From: Phycisphaerae bacterium
GTDB taxonomy: Bacteria; Planctomycetota; Phycisphaerae; UBA1845; Fen-1342
Assembly (NCBI GenBank): GCA_030428945.1
Contig: JAUIEC010000007.1
Span: 124,001-188,000 of the forward strand
Length of the DNA: 64,000 nucleotides
Reading direction: 5' to 3'
The stretch's first letter is position 1, and every line of letters begins with the position of its first letter. Positions 1 through 8,381 of this stretch are shown here, in pieces. A program made the position numbers and the translations under genes. The notes beneath the pieces were generated by a model. The model was given only the letters and a program-made list of their open reading frames with translations. It made no database searches and was not told the origin of the DNA.

Positions 1-29
1 CAAGTCAGCGAGGAGCGATCGCGCTGTCT

Positions 30-55
30 CACTCTTTCACTCATTCACTCGTTCA
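30..55. repeat. Octanucleotide tandem repeat (CACTCNTT type)
   Basis: Three and a quarter copies of an 8-bp unit (CACTCTTT, CACTCATT, CACTCGTT) lie at the 3' end of the neighbouring minus-strand gene and overlap its stop codon. Related octamer runs occur at 55256-55287, 59190-59213 and 61581-61766, always at or next to gene ends. Confidence 0.7.
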
Positions 56-1168
56 GCCGTACGCGGGCGTGAACGGCAGCAGGATCGAGACGGCGATCAG
101 GACGATGATGACCCACTCGAGTACTTCGAGTCGCTTGGTGGAGGTCGCATCGGACATCTTCTGGTAGAGGCTCTCGGTCGCTTCCAGCTTACGCTGCACG
201 CTCGCCTGCCAGGCTCCCAGGTCCAGCCGGGCGGCCGCCAGGTGATAGAGCCGCGCCAGGTACTGGTTGCCGAGCAGCTTGATCGCGTTGTGAACCCCCT
301 CGAACATGACGGCCGCGTCGGTCTGGGCCGAGGCCACCCGGCTGAGCATTCGCCCGGATGCGAACGACGGCCACAGGCGCGTGCGGGCCAGGGTCGCCAG
401 CGTTTCGTCGGCGTGGTCGAGGATCGCGTCCAGTTCGAGGTCCAGCACCCGCAGTTCGAGCAGTTCGATGTTCGCGTGCTGCAGCACCGAGATCACGTCG
501 TCCGGCTCCGCGTCGAACAGCACGGCCGCGTTCCAGTCGATCACGACCAGGTCGACCGTCGAGTACGACATCAGCCCCAGCATCGAACGCTGCACCTGTT
601 CGTCCGACAGCGTGATCTGTTCGGCTTCGATCGCGCGGGCCAGCACGGCCCGGTTGGATTCGAGCAGGTCATGCGGCGATGCCCCGCCGGTCCATTCGGT
701 CACCGCGAACACGGCGTAGTCCTCGACCGCGTCGGCCAGGTGCGGGCGCTCGATGGCCGGGCGAATCGCGTCCATCACGCGACGGACCCGCTCGCGGGCG
801 TCCGACTCGAGCGCTGCGTGCTCGTACAGTTCCGAACTGAGCCCCGCCAACTGGTCGAGCCGCCCCGGCAGCGGCAGCCGATAGGTCAGCAGCGCGGCCC
901 CGAAGTCGTAGATCAGGACTTCGGCCGCCGCTTCGGTCGTAACGTCACCGACCGCGACCGGCCCGCCGTCCACCACCACGCGCAGCGGCGGCGGACTGTA
1001 GTCGAACCATGCCGGCGCAGGCCGCCGGGCCCGCAGCACCCGCTGCCGCGTCGCGGTCTGCACGAGCGGCGTGGCCGCATCGAGATCAATCTGGAAACCG
1101 ATATCAAACGCAAACAGGGCGAGCGTGTACCCGCCGATTGCTACCGACGAAGCAGTCGCTTCTGACAT
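53..1168 (-). CDS. RMD1/DUF155-family membrane-anchored protein
   Basis: A 371-residue protein. The C-terminal layout is that of the RMD1 (DUF155) family: an acidic/helical region ending in a motif like 'LYQKMSD', then R-LEVLEWVI and one C-terminal transmembrane helix (about residues 348-366) with only a few residues after it. Family members are mitochondrial or bacterial membrane proteins with no established biochemical activity. The length fits the family. A GAGGA purine run lies about 12 nt upstream of the ATG. It is followed at about 100 bp by a methyltransferase gene on the same strand. The family assignment rests on the C-terminal pattern; the N-terminal half is less diagnostic. Confidence 0.7.
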   Translation of the reverse strand: MSEATASSVAIGGYTLALFAFDIGFQIDLDAATPLVQTATRQRVLRARRPAPAWFDYSPPPLRVVVDGGPVAVGDVTTEAAAEVLIYDFGAALLTYRLPLPGRLDQLAGLSSELYEHAALESDARERVRRVMDAIRPAIERPHLADAVEDYAVFAVTEWTGGASPHDLLESNRAVLARAIEAEQITLSDEQVQRSMLGLMSYSTVDLVVIDWNAAVLFDAEPDDVISVLQHANIELLELRVLDLELDAILDHADETLATLARTRLWPSFASGRMLSRVASAQTDAAVMFEGVHNAIKLLGNQYLARLYHLAAARLDLGAWQASVQRKLEATESLYQKMSDATSTKRLEVLEWVIIVLIAVSILLPFTPAYG

Positions 1169-1273
1169 GCCAATGCGTCCTCACCAGGGGGCCAGCCGCC
1201 CGCCGCGATATGATACGGATCCGCAACCCCGTTCGCCGTGGCCACCCGCCGGATTTCTGCAACGGACCGCGGG

Positions 1274-1885
1274 TCAGCACGACGCCAGCACCTGCAGCCA
1301 GGTGATCGCCCGCTCGTCGAACGACGGTCGCGGCACCGCCAGTTCGATCTCGAACCCGGCCGCCCGGACCCGCGCGACCAGGTCATCGATCCGCCAGAGC
1401 ACGCACAGGCGCCGGTTGTCGTCGACCTCGCCGTCGCCTTCCTTGACCAGGATCGCCAGCCGTCCGCCGGGGCGCAGCACGCGACGACAGGCGGCCAGCG
1501 CCGCCGGAAGGTCGCCGCGCGGCACGTGCAGCAGGCTGGCGCAGGCCCAGACGGCATCGAAACAGGCGTCGGCAAACGGCAGGTCCGGCACCCGGGCTTG
1601 CACGTAGGTCGGGGCCGTCGGCGCTCCGGTCGGGCTGGCGGCCCTGGCGAGCGCCAGCATCTCGGCGCAGGGATCCGCGCCGATCACCCGGTGTCCGAGC
1701 CCCGCCAGGTACCGCGCATCACGTCCGCTGCCACAGCCCAGGTCCAGCACGCGGCTCCCGGGTCGCAGTGCGGCCAGAAGCGGCGCAAGCATCGGGGTCA
1801 GATCGATCCCGTCCGCGCGGCGGGCATAGTCCGCGGCATGGCGGCGGTAGTAGGCGTCGGTGTCATCGGGTGTCGGCAGCGGCAC
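1274..1885 (-). CDS. Class I SAM-dependent methyltransferase
   Basis: A 203-residue protein with the Rossmann methyltransferase motif I 'VLDLGCGSGRDARYLA' at about residues 45-60, an acidic motif II ('VIGADPCAEML'), and a later 'FDAVWACASLLHVP' block typical of small-molecule methyltransferases (Methyltransf_11/25 type). The start is GTG at 1885, preceded by a GGGAGG ribosome binding site 6 nt upstream. It lies upstream of, and on the same strand as, the RMD1-like gene, so the two may be co-transcribed. The substrate cannot be told from sequence. Confidence 0.85.
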   Translation of the reverse strand: MPLPTPDDTDAYYRRHAADYARRADGIDLTPMLAPLLAALRPGSRVLDLGCGSGRDARYLAGLGHRVIGADPCAEMLALARAASPTGAPTAPTYVQARVPDLPFADACFDAVWACASLLHVPRGDLPAALAACRRVLRPGGRLAILVKEGDGEVDDNRRLCVLWRIDDLVARVRAAGFEIELAVPRPSFDERAITWLQVLASC

Positions 1886-2039
1886 GACGGCCTCCCGCCA
1901 GGCGTCTCAGCGGTCCCGACCCGCGGGCCCGAGTTGCGGTCGCGGGGCCGGGCGGGTCAAATGGTCGCCGGTCGCCGAGGGATCCGCGCCGCGGTCCGGC
2001 GTCCGCAACCTGCGTTCATCGTCGAACAGGGGAGCCAGC

Positions 2040-2558
2040 GTGTCAAACCGAGTTTCAACCCGAGCGATCGGCGCCCTCGCGCTGAGTCTGCTGGTCTGGC
2101 TGGGCGGATGCCCGACCGGAACGGCGACCCCGACCAGCATCACCCCCGGCGCCTACAGCGGCGAGGTGGAGTCGATCACGACCGGCGCCAGCGGCGCGAT
2201 GACGCGGACGACCTTCACCCAGGCGGTCGGCTGGGACGGCAGCATGCTGACCTACGACGGCACCACCCCGCTGACCGAGGGACGCAACTTCGTCTCGCCC
2301 GGCCCGGCCGGTGATCTGAACTGGACGGTCCGGGTGGTCACGGTCACCAACGGCGTGGTCCGGGTCGAGTCCGATTTCGAGTCGACGGCCGAATTGAACG
2401 GGACGACCGTGACCTATGCCGGCGAGGACGTGACGACGGTCACGCCGGTGGACGACGCGACCGTCACGTTCGAGCAGACCCGCACGCTCCGCGGCACGCT
2501 TCCGGACGGCTCGTCCAGCACGGTCCAGCAGACCGCCAGCGGGACGCTGCGGCTGTAG
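2040..2558 (+). CDS. Small predicted lipoprotein
   Basis: A 172-residue protein. I chose the GTG at 2040 because an AGGGGAG Shine-Dalgarno lies 7 nt upstream and because it places a lipoprotein signal peptide at the N terminus: 'ALALSLLVWLGGC', with the lipobox cysteine near residue 24. The frame is open further upstream, but that part is low-complexity and overlaps the divergent methyltransferase promoter region. The mature part is Thr/Val-rich with alternating beta-like stretches and no cysteines. I do not recognise a family. It is probably anchored in a cell-envelope membrane. Confidence 0.65.
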   Translation: MSNRVSTRAIGALALSLLVWLGGCPTGTATPTSITPGAYSGEVESITTGASGAMTRTTFTQAVGWDGSMLTYDGTTPLTEGRNFVSPGPAGDLNWTVRVVTVTNGVVRVESDFESTAELNGTTVTYAGEDVTTVTPVDDATVTFEQTRTLRGTLPDGSSSTVQQTASGTLRL

Positions 2559-2581
2559 AGGCGGCGACCTCCGGCGGAACG

Positions 2582-4093
2582 CTACGCCCCGAAGTTGCCG
2601 AGCAGGACGGCCAGGTCCGAAAGATCCGTATCCCCGTCGCCATCGGCGTCACCGCTGCAGGGGATCGCCGTGCAGCCGAAGTCTGCCAGCAGCGCAGCCA
2701 GGTCGCTCAGGTCAACGTCGCCGTCCGCGTCCACATCGCCCGCCAGGGTCTGGTCGTAACGCAGCGTGATCAGGTCCGAGTCACCAAACGGCCCGAGCCC
2801 GGCCGAGTATCCGGTCACCATCACGCGACGGTCCGGTGTCACCGCGACGCCGAGCCCGTAAGAGGGATCGTGCGTCGCGCCGCCGTAGGTCTGGCTCCAC
2901 CGCAACGCACCGGACGCATCGAACTTGATCGTGACGCACTCGCGCACCAGCCCGGGCGAAATCGTCTCGCCGGTGAGATAGATCGCCCCGAGATCATCCA
3001 GGACCATGTCGTGCGGCAGATCCGTGAACGTCGCCAGCCCGCCCCATGTCTCCCGCCACAACTCGTTTCCGGCCGGGTCCAGCTTGACCGCCAGCACGTC
3101 CGACCCGCCGTCGGGATGTTCGCTGCGACCGCCCACGACCACGTTGCCGAAGGCGTCGAGCGCCACCCGGCGGCCCTCGTCATAGCTGCCGAACGGCCCG
3201 TCGACGATGATCTCCGAAACGAGCGTGCCGTCGGGCGCGACCCGCACGACCGCGATGTCGGTCGAGGTGTTCGGATCCGCGAAGATGCCGCTGTACGAGC
3301 CCGTCGCGACGACGTTGCCGGCCGCGTCCAGATCCAGATCCCAGGCCGTGTCATGGACGAACTGTCCGCTGCGTCCGCAGGTGCGGACCCAGTCGATGGT
3401 CCCCTCCGGGAGCACCTTCATCACCAGGAAATCCTGATCGCTCTGGGCGACTTCCGCGTTGCCGACCAGGTAGACCGCGTCATCGGTGACGCGCATGGCG
3501 CTGGCCTGCGACGAGGGTGTCGCGTGGACGAGTGACCACTGCCGTGTTCCCGCGGCATCCCATTTGACGACGACGATGGACCACGGATCGTTGGTGCTGG
3601 GCCAGTGGTTACCGAAGGCGTAGACCGCGCCGGACGAATCGGTTCCGACGCCATCGAACTGCGTCAGGAAACCCGGGCCGGGGTTGAAGCGACGGGACCA
3701 GAGCAGGTTTCCATCCGAATCGTACTTGACGACACCGAAACGCTCCCCGTTGTTGGACGAACCCGCGACGATCACGTTGTCCTGGTCGTCCAGCGTCATC
3801 GTCCGCCCGCCGCCGCCGCCAGTCGTCGTCTCCGTGGCGACCCAGGTGCGGGTCCCGTCCGGCGCGTACTTGATGGCCAGATACGTGCCACCCGCCGCCT
3901 CGGCACTGAAGCCACCGACAATCGTGTGGCCGAGGCTGTCCACCGCGATCGCGAAGCCGCGGTCGGTCCCGTCGATCCCCTGCCCGCTTCCGTCGTACCG
4001 ATCGACCCAGTCCTGGGAGACCGACTGGCCCGAGGCCGGGACGACCAGCGCCGCGCAGGCAACCAGGGTCAGGATTCCGTGCTTTGGCCGCAT
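2582..4093 (-). CDS. Secreted SBBP/propeller-like protein with dockerin tail
   Basis: A 503-residue protein with a Sec signal peptide (MRPKHGILTLVACAALVVPASG). It has about eight repeats of roughly 50 residues with a core like 'D..GN.VV.G.S......D..V.K.D..G...W', the pattern of beta-propeller 'SBBP' repeats. It ends in two dockerin-like EF-hand units ('GDVDADGDVDLSDLAALLADFG' split by CTAIPC, then a second DADGDGDTDLSDLAVLLGNFG). It is probably extracellular or cell-surface, with calcium-binding loops in the tail. It is divergent from the cytochrome gene at 4304. The specific function is unknown. Confidence 0.8.
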   Translation of the reverse strand: MRPKHGILTLVACAALVVPASGQSVSQDWVDRYDGSGQGIDGTDRGFAIAVDSLGHTIVGGFSAEAAGGTYLAIKYAPDGTRTWVATETTTGGGGGRTMTLDDQDNVIVAGSSNNGERFGVVKYDSDGNLLWSRRFNPGPGFLTQFDGVGTDSSGAVYAFGNHWPSTNDPWSIVVVKWDAAGTRQWSLVHATPSSQASAMRVTDDAVYLVGNAEVAQSDQDFLVMKVLPEGTIDWVRTCGRSGQFVHDTAWDLDLDAAGNVVATGSYSGIFADPNTSTDIAVVRVAPDGTLVSEIIVDGPFGSYDEGRRVALDAFGNVVVGGRSEHPDGGSDVLAVKLDPAGNELWRETWGGLATFTDLPHDMVLDDLGAIYLTGETISPGLVRECVTIKFDASGALRWSQTYGGATHDPSYGLGVAVTPDRRVMVTGYSAGLGPFGDSDLITLRYDQTLAGDVDADGDVDLSDLAALLADFGCTAIPCSGDADGDGDTDLSDLAVLLGNFGA

Positions 4094-4303
4094 GACATGC
4101 TCCTTGTTGGCGAATACTCAGGTCAGGGCACTGACCGGTGGAGTCCGCTCGCGACCGGCCTGATACATACCTGTCGGATCCGCGGCGAACTTCGCGCGTT
4201 TTTCTGTATCTCAGCCAGGGACCGCCTGCTCTGCCTGTTTGTGGAAGCACCGCGGATCGTTCGGTGCCCCGCTCGCCCGACAGATCCGGAATGGAGATCA
4301 GCC

Positions 4304-5593
4304 ATGCGCAAGCAGCTTGCAGTCCCCGTGTTCGCCGCGATCAGCGCGGCCCTCTGCCTGGCCGGCGGGGACGACCTGAAGTTCGACGGCCACGCCCTGG
4401 TGGAGCCCGATTGTGACGCGATGAGCGCGTGGTTCGAGTGTCGCGACATCGACACCGCCCCGCCGGACGTGTTCCTCGGCTACCAGTACATGCACCTGAC
4501 CAGCCAGACGCTCGGGCCGGACGGAAACACCACCTATCCCGATACCGGCGAGCCGTACGTCACCACGGTGATCTCGTGTTCGAGTTGTCACTTCACCGGC
4601 GGACACGTGCCGTTCGGATCGCCGGTCTACCAGTCGCCCAGCAAGTACCAGCCTGACCCGGTCACCGGGCTGGGTCCGTACTTCCGTCCGCTGGGCTACT
4701 ACCGCGACCTGGAAGACTCGGTGATCGACTGCTTCCGCAACTGCATGAATGCCGAGCGGGCGCCGACCAAGGACGACCCGGTGATGGTGGCGCTGGTCGC
4801 CTACATCCAGTGGGTCGCCGACGGGATCATCGACCCCGCTGTCCGCGACGACTGGCTGCTGCTGCCGCCGGAAGCGGGTCCGCGTCTGCCGGCGATCGCG
4901 GGCGTCTCGACGATGCGGGCCGACCCGCTGCGGGGCGGGACGCTCTACGCCGCAAGTTGTTCCGACTGCCACAGCGAGGATGCGCCCGGGGCCGGCGAGT
5001 ACCGGATCGGCGAGGAGCGCCCGCGGATTCCGGCCGTGTGGGGCGCGATCGACGGCTACTCGCACGGGGCGGCGTTCTATCGCACGCCGGTGCTGGCGGC
5101 CTACGTGCAGAAGCACATGCCGTACGGCGACCCGGAGACGCTCAGCGACCAGGATGCGCTCGACATCGCCGCGTTCATCAACGCCCCGGACAAGCCGCGC
5201 CCGGTCGGCATGGCGGACCAGATGTACTGTCACGACGACCCCGACGGCATTCCGTCGGCGCTCCGCAAGCCGGCCGACTGGCTGGTCGGCTGCGAGTATC
5301 CGGGCGAGCGGGCGTTCTTCACCGGCTTGGGGATCGACTATGACGACATGGTCCGCAACGGGCCGTGGGACCAGTTGGCGGCCTGGCGGGCGGCGGAAGT
5401 CGAGCGACTGCTGGCGGGCTGTCCCGCGGACCTGGACGGAGACGGCGGCGTGACGCTGGCTGACCTGGCGTTGCTGCTGGCGGCCTGGGGGCAGAGCGGC
5501 GCCGGCCACCCGGCCGACGTGAACGAAGACGGCAACATCGACCTGAGCGACCTGGCGATCCTGCTGAGCCAGTTCGGCACGACCTGTCCCTGA
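4304..5593 (+). CDS. TsdA-like dihaem cytochrome c with C-terminal dockerin repeats
   Basis: A 429-residue protein with an N-terminal signal peptide and two c-type haem motifs: CSSCH at residue 92 and CSDCH at residue 219. The region between them resembles the thiosulfate dehydrogenase (TsdA) family: 'SCSSCHFTGG', then 'IDCFRNCMNAERAP' and 'MVALVAYIQWV'. TsdA enzymes oxidise thiosulfate to tetrathionate (or the reverse) in the periplasm. Two dockerin-like units ('DLDGDGGVTLADLALLLAAWG' and 'DVNEDGNIDLSDLAILLSQFG') follow from about residue 373, which is not part of classical TsdA. The start at 4304 is supported by ATGGAGATC just upstream and by the signal peptide. Fold-level similarity is fairly clear; the substrate is inferred. 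Confidence 0.7.
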   Translation: MRKQLAVPVFAAISAALCLAGGDDLKFDGHALVEPDCDAMSAWFECRDIDTAPPDVFLGYQYMHLTSQTLGPDGNTTYPDTGEPYVTTVISCSSCHFTGGHVPFGSPVYQSPSKYQPDPVTGLGPYFRPLGYYRDLEDSVIDCFRNCMNAERAPTKDDPVMVALVAYIQWVADGIIDPAVRDDWLLLPPEAGPRLPAIAGVSTMRADPLRGGTLYAASCSDCHSEDAPGAGEYRIGEERPRIPAVWGAIDGYSHGAAFYRTPVLAAYVQKHMPYGDPETLSDQDALDIAAFINAPDKPRPVGMADQMYCHDDPDGIPSALRKPADWLVGCEYPGERAFFTGLGIDYDDMVRNGPWDQLAAWRAAEVERLLAGCPADLDGDGGVTLADLALLLAAWGQSGAGHPADVNEDGNIDLSDLAILLSQFGTTCP

Positions 5594-5620
5594 GGGTTCA
5601 CGGGCCCTGAAGTCGCCCGG

Positions 5621-5645
5621 CGGGCCGCGCCCCACGCGCGGCCCG
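5621..5645 (+). terminator. Strong GC stem-loop after the cytochrome gene
   Basis: A perfect 10-bp stem CGGGCCGCGC / GCGCGGCCCG with a 5-nt loop begins 28 bp after the stop codon of the cytochrome gene. There is no T-tract, so intrinsic termination is uncertain; it may act as a 3' end stabiliser. Confidence 0.45.
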
Positions 5646-5691
5646 TCGGCGCGCGCGGGCCGGGTTCGAGCCGGACGAGATTTCGGTCAGG

Positions 5692-6127
5692 TCAGGATGG
5701 ATCAAGCCGCTTCAGTCGTCGCCACGGTCCGCCGGGTCTCTCGCCATGCGACGTCGTCGGCGGCAAGGTCACCGCGTCAGCAAACGTCACCTCGATCACC
5801 TTTCCACCTGTGAAATCCGCTCGCCTCGCAGGGACGAATGTCTGCGGCCCACGAGGGCTCTTGTTACCACCGGCGCACCGAGGGGAACCGGAATTGAACC
5901 GACACAACGCCGGCTCCACGGTCGGATTCGCCCGCAACAGGTCCGCCGTCGGAACGCGCAGAACGATCGGCCGTTGATCGCGGTATCGCTCAAAGTGCCG
6001 CACGCCGTAGTCGATCGGCCCCTTCTCCGTCCCCGGCCAGAAAAAGACCCGGCCGTTCAAGGCACGCAACAGGTCCGACATTTCCCATCCGTTCCGAAAC
6101 GCGATGTTGCCGGCGTGCATCGCGACC
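5692..6127 (-). pseudogene. N-terminally truncated DUF7002-like gene
   Basis: The minus frame reads a block I recognise by pattern as the C-terminal part of the DUF7002-type family: '..DLLRALNGRVFFWPGTE', 'DYGVRHFERYRDQRP', 'CRFNSGSPRCAGG', 'SPRGPQTF', then 'VIEVTFADAVTLP'. The N-terminal half expected for a complete protein (an ADP-ribosyltransferase-like 'H-x-T' start region) is absent. Upstream of about 6127 the frame runs antisense to a recombinase remnant and no longer looks coding. The gene therefore appears cut by an insertion or deletion junction near 6120-6140. Whether a shortened product is still made is unknown. Confidence 0.5.
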
Positions 6128-6139
6128 GGGGAGCCGCGT

Positions 6140-6449
6140 GTGATCGCTCTGACCGAGCAGGCACTGGATGCCCTGCTAGACTGCCCCGAGGATGGCGTGC
6201 CGTGTTCCCGAACCGGTCCGGCAGCCTCTACACGGTGCAGGGACTCCGATCCATCTGCCGCCGTCAACTGGGCGTGAACCCCTACGATCTGCGGCACACG
6301 TTCGCGCAGATGTGGATCGACGACGGGGAATCGGCCGAGGTAGCGTCCGCCCTGTCGGGCACAAGACGAGCAAGATGGTGTGGACGTATGCGAAGATCGG
6401 GAATCGGACGCTGGCTGAGCGGGCTTCGAAGCTGCGACTGTGGGTCTAG
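6140..6449 (+). pseudogene. Decayed tyrosine recombinase (integrase) C-terminal remnant
   Basis: Three successive plus-strand frames together spell a tyrosine-recombinase C-terminus. They are 'VIALTEQALDALLDCPEDG' (frame from 6140), 'AVFPNRSGSLYTVQGL...NPYDLRHTFAQMWIDDG' (about 6200-6357), and 'HKTSKMVWTYAKIGNRTLAERA' (about 6363-6449, ending at a stop). The RHTFA box, the GH position and the Tyr in 'VWTYAKI' are the catalytic-core motifs. At least two frameshifts (near 6200 and near 6360, the latter most simply loss of one G) and the missing N-terminus make it a pseudogene. It differs from the intact integrase at 31098 ('YDLRHTFA' versus 'FHNLRASRE'), so it marks a separate older insertion. 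Confidence 0.7.
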
Positions 6450-6628
6450 TCTTTGGCTGGCGGCGTCTTCTTTTTCTTGGGCAGTTTTTTCGTCTTGTTT
6501 ATCTGGAGATCTTCGTTGATGTGACGGAGAATAAACCCGCCGCCATGATCGGGGCAAAACCTGTTCCCACCTTCGGTCGCTTTTCCACACACAACGCCGT
6601 TCTTCAGCCGATACGAGCAGATACCCAC
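6446..6628 (-). CDS. Small Cys/His-rich hypothetical protein
   Basis: A 60-residue protein with cysteines at residues 4, 14 and 25 and a histidine at 28 ('C-x9-C-x10-C-x2-H'), which could form one zinc site. A very basic tail (KKLPKKKKTPPAKD) follows. It lies just downstream of the 177-residue membrane protein on the same strand (12-bp gap), so the two may share a transcript. It overlaps the integrase remnant's 3' end by a few bases. No family is recognised; a nucleic-acid-binding role would be a guess from charge. Confidence 0.5.
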   Translation of the reverse strand: MGICSYRLKNGVVCGKATEGGNRFCPDHGGGFILRHINEDLQINKTKKLPKKKKTPPAKD

Positions 6629-6640
6629 TTGTTCTAACTC

Positions 6641-7174
6641 CTACAAGAGAAGCCCAACTGCGATCCCAACGCCAAAGATGATGACAGCAACGAACAGTGC
6701 AAGCTGCGACCACTGCACCAAGCGGATCTTCTCAGCGTTGATTCCCTTCATCTCGCTGACGAATTGTTCCATAGCATTGGACATGTTGAAGACCGCGCCG
6801 TCGCCGTCTGACTCACCGGTGATAGCGTCTATCCCGAATTGCGGGTCATATACCTTAGGCGCCGGTCGGACAAACGCAGCACAATGACCCAACGCCATCG
6901 CAATGACGACCAAGCCCAGCCCGGGCAGAGCCCACCAAACTACGTGGGCGTCGTGCGTCCCGTTGAGCCGCAGGGCGACCAGAGCCGCACCGAACAGCAT
7001 CCCAGCCGTACGCATGCCGGTGGTCGCTTTGGCTTCGCTGTCTGACCAAAGCGATTCTTCGCGGGCCACGCTCTTGTGAAGCCAGTCCAAGCCAGCGGCG
7101 CGTGCTTCTTCAGGTGCAACTGGATCGGGCATTACTCGACCTCGCACAGCTTCGAAGGGTGCCAGCTCTCCCAA
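6641..7174 (-). CDS. Hypothetical membrane protein
   Basis: A 177-residue protein with three hydrophobic helices: about residues 54-72, 80-103 and 153-177 (the C-terminal end). The first 50 residues are soluble and charged. An internal Met at residue 15 (MPDPV) is an alternative start. No domain is recognised. The putative promoter at 7289-7316 would read toward it across the tRNA-Val fragment at 7199-7241. It is followed by the small Cys/His protein. Confidence 0.6.
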   Translation of the reverse strand: MGELAPFEAVRGRVMPDPVAPEEARAAGLDWLHKSVAREESLWSDSEAKATTGMRTAGMLFGAALVALRLNGTHDAHVVWWALPGLGLVVIAMALGHCAAFVRPAPKVYDPQFGIDAITGESDGDGAVFNMSNAMEQFVSEMKGINAEKIRLVQWSQLALFVAVIIFGVGIAVGLLL

Positions 7175-7190
7175 GGGGTGCCGAGCGATC

Positions 7191-7241
7191 GTAACTACTG
7201 GGCGTTACTGAACTTGAGCCAGTGACCTCATCCGTGTGAAG
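7191..7241 (-). other. tRNA-Val 3' fragment / distal attachment site (att copy 1)
   Basis: Positions 7199-7241 match the 3' half of the intact tRNA-Val at 32361-32403 at 41 of 43 positions, in the same orientation, from the discriminator base through the anticodon loop. Just outside it, GTAAC (7191-7195) and GTTAC (7204-7208) are separated by exactly 8 bp, as at the other two copies. This is the expected footprint of a tRNA-targeting integrase at the far end of an inserted element. Confidence 0.75.
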
Positions 7242-7288
7242 CAACCCAGCGTCAACGCCGAACAACTCGGAAACGCTTGTGTATAGGT

Positions 7289-7316
7289 ATAATACGAGCG
7301 TATCCGGTGTTTGCAA
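7289..7316 (-). promoter_or_regulatory. Possible sigma70-type promoter
   Basis: On the minus strand TTGCAA (7316-7311) and TATTAT (7294-7289) are separated by 16 bp. The surrounding DNA is unusually AT-rich for this window. It would drive the membrane-protein gene starting at 7174. This is a visual consensus match only. Confidence 0.35.
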
Positions 7317-7376
7317 ACTCGTTTTTTCAATCGCGAAATGCTGCACTTAGAGGCAGTAGTGGGTGTTGGGGAGTAG

Positions 7377-8093
7377 CTACTCCCCGGCTGGATGCGGGCC
7401 ATCGCCGACAAGCATGGCCGCCACCTGCGCTGCGATCGCGGCGTCAGGAATCAACTCACACACACGACCCGCCAGCGCCGCCGCGAGACGTTTTCGTTCG
7501 CCGATGGCCTGCGTAATCGCGGCGGACAATTGCTTCCTCGACACCGCAGTTTCAAGAAGTAAGTTCGGGCGCGGGGCCGGGTCGTCCCAGCCGTCCCGCA
7601 CGACCACGTGATCACCATCGAAAAGTAAGATCGTCTCAGGGTGCCCGGTCCAGACTTTGCCGTTCTCGCCCCGATCGACTGCCGCTTTCCAATTGTCGAG
7701 GGTCCCCAGATCGCTGCAGCACTGCGGTTCCAACGTCGTTCCACCTGCGTGGAACGCGACACCGCCATCGAGCCAGACATGTGTCAGCCAGTGCGGCCAA
7801 CTGTCTTCGCGTCCATCGTCGTCCGGAAAGCCCGGCGCGCCGCTGCCCGTAAGATCATCTCGTAGGATTCGTAGCATCAGCGGGGTCGGCAGCAATTCGA
7901 ACGCATCGACGAAGCGTGACCCGGGCCGAATCGCCTCCAATCCGGCACACCCCACGTCGGCCATGCAATCTGCAAAGTACTGCTGCCAGATCTGCGGATG
8001 CTCGCACGCGGGTCCGACCTCCGGGGAAGGTCGATCCGACCAGCGGTACGGTTCCACCTCGAAGACAAGTTGCATCTGGCAGCTATTCGCCAT
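7377..8093 (-). CDS. Hypothetical protein at the end of the SUKH operon
   Basis: A 238-residue soluble protein, acidic and Trp-rich in the middle ('DSWPHWLTHVWLDGGVAFH', 'LFDGDHVVVRDGWDD'), with an Ala-rich helical C-terminus. No signal peptide or transmembrane segment is seen. Its ATG at 8093 overlaps the end of the broken SUKH frame (8083), the arrangement of translational coupling, so it belongs to the minus-strand operon running from 9332. I do not recognise the family. From its neighbours it could be an immunity-type or effector-associated protein, but no toxin is visible nearby. Confidence 0.7.
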   Translation of the reverse strand: MANSCQMQLVFEVEPYRWSDRPSPEVGPACEHPQIWQQYFADCMADVGCAGLEAIRPGSRFVDAFELLPTPLMLRILRDDLTGSGAPGFPDDDGREDSWPHWLTHVWLDGGVAFHAGGTTLEPQCCSDLGTLDNWKAAVDRGENGKVWTGHPETILLFDGDHVVVRDGWDDPAPRPNLLLETAVSRKQLSAAITQAIGERKRLAAALAGRVCELIPDAAIAAQVAAMLVGDGPHPAGE

Positions 8094-8378
8094 CGGGGTT
8101 GCTCCTTGCCTGCGCCAGCCAGCGCGTCGCCGAGTCCGGATTCAAGTCGATCGGGAACGGCATTCGCCAGGGTGCAGCCCCCCCCCGCTGCTTCATCTCG
8201 GCCAGCATCGCCGAAAGCCAGATCTCCAGCGGCAGTTCCTGGCCGGCGAACTCGAGCCAACAACCCGCACGCTGACTGCGGGCGAGTGGTTCATGAAGAA
8301 CTCCGCACCGCAGCTCCCCTCTGCCAGCGAGAGGCAGTCGAAATCGCCATTGCCCCACGAGTGAAACGCCAGCAGCAT
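8083..8378 (-). pseudogene. Broken second SUKH (SMI1/KNR4) gene copy
   Basis: The frame starting at 8378 reads 'LLAFHSWGNGDFDCLSLAEG' and 'FFMNHSPAVSVRV', nearly identical to the intact SUKH protein encoded at 8814-9332. Near 8256-8260 the match moves to another frame ('CWLEFAGQELPLEIWLSAMLAEMKQR'), which continues to a stop at 8083. One base has probably been lost. The N-terminal ~80 residues of the family are also missing; the copy begins 3 bp after the preceding gene's stop. It is best read as a partial duplication followed by frameshift. Confidence 0.7.
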
Positions 8379-8381
8379 GCC

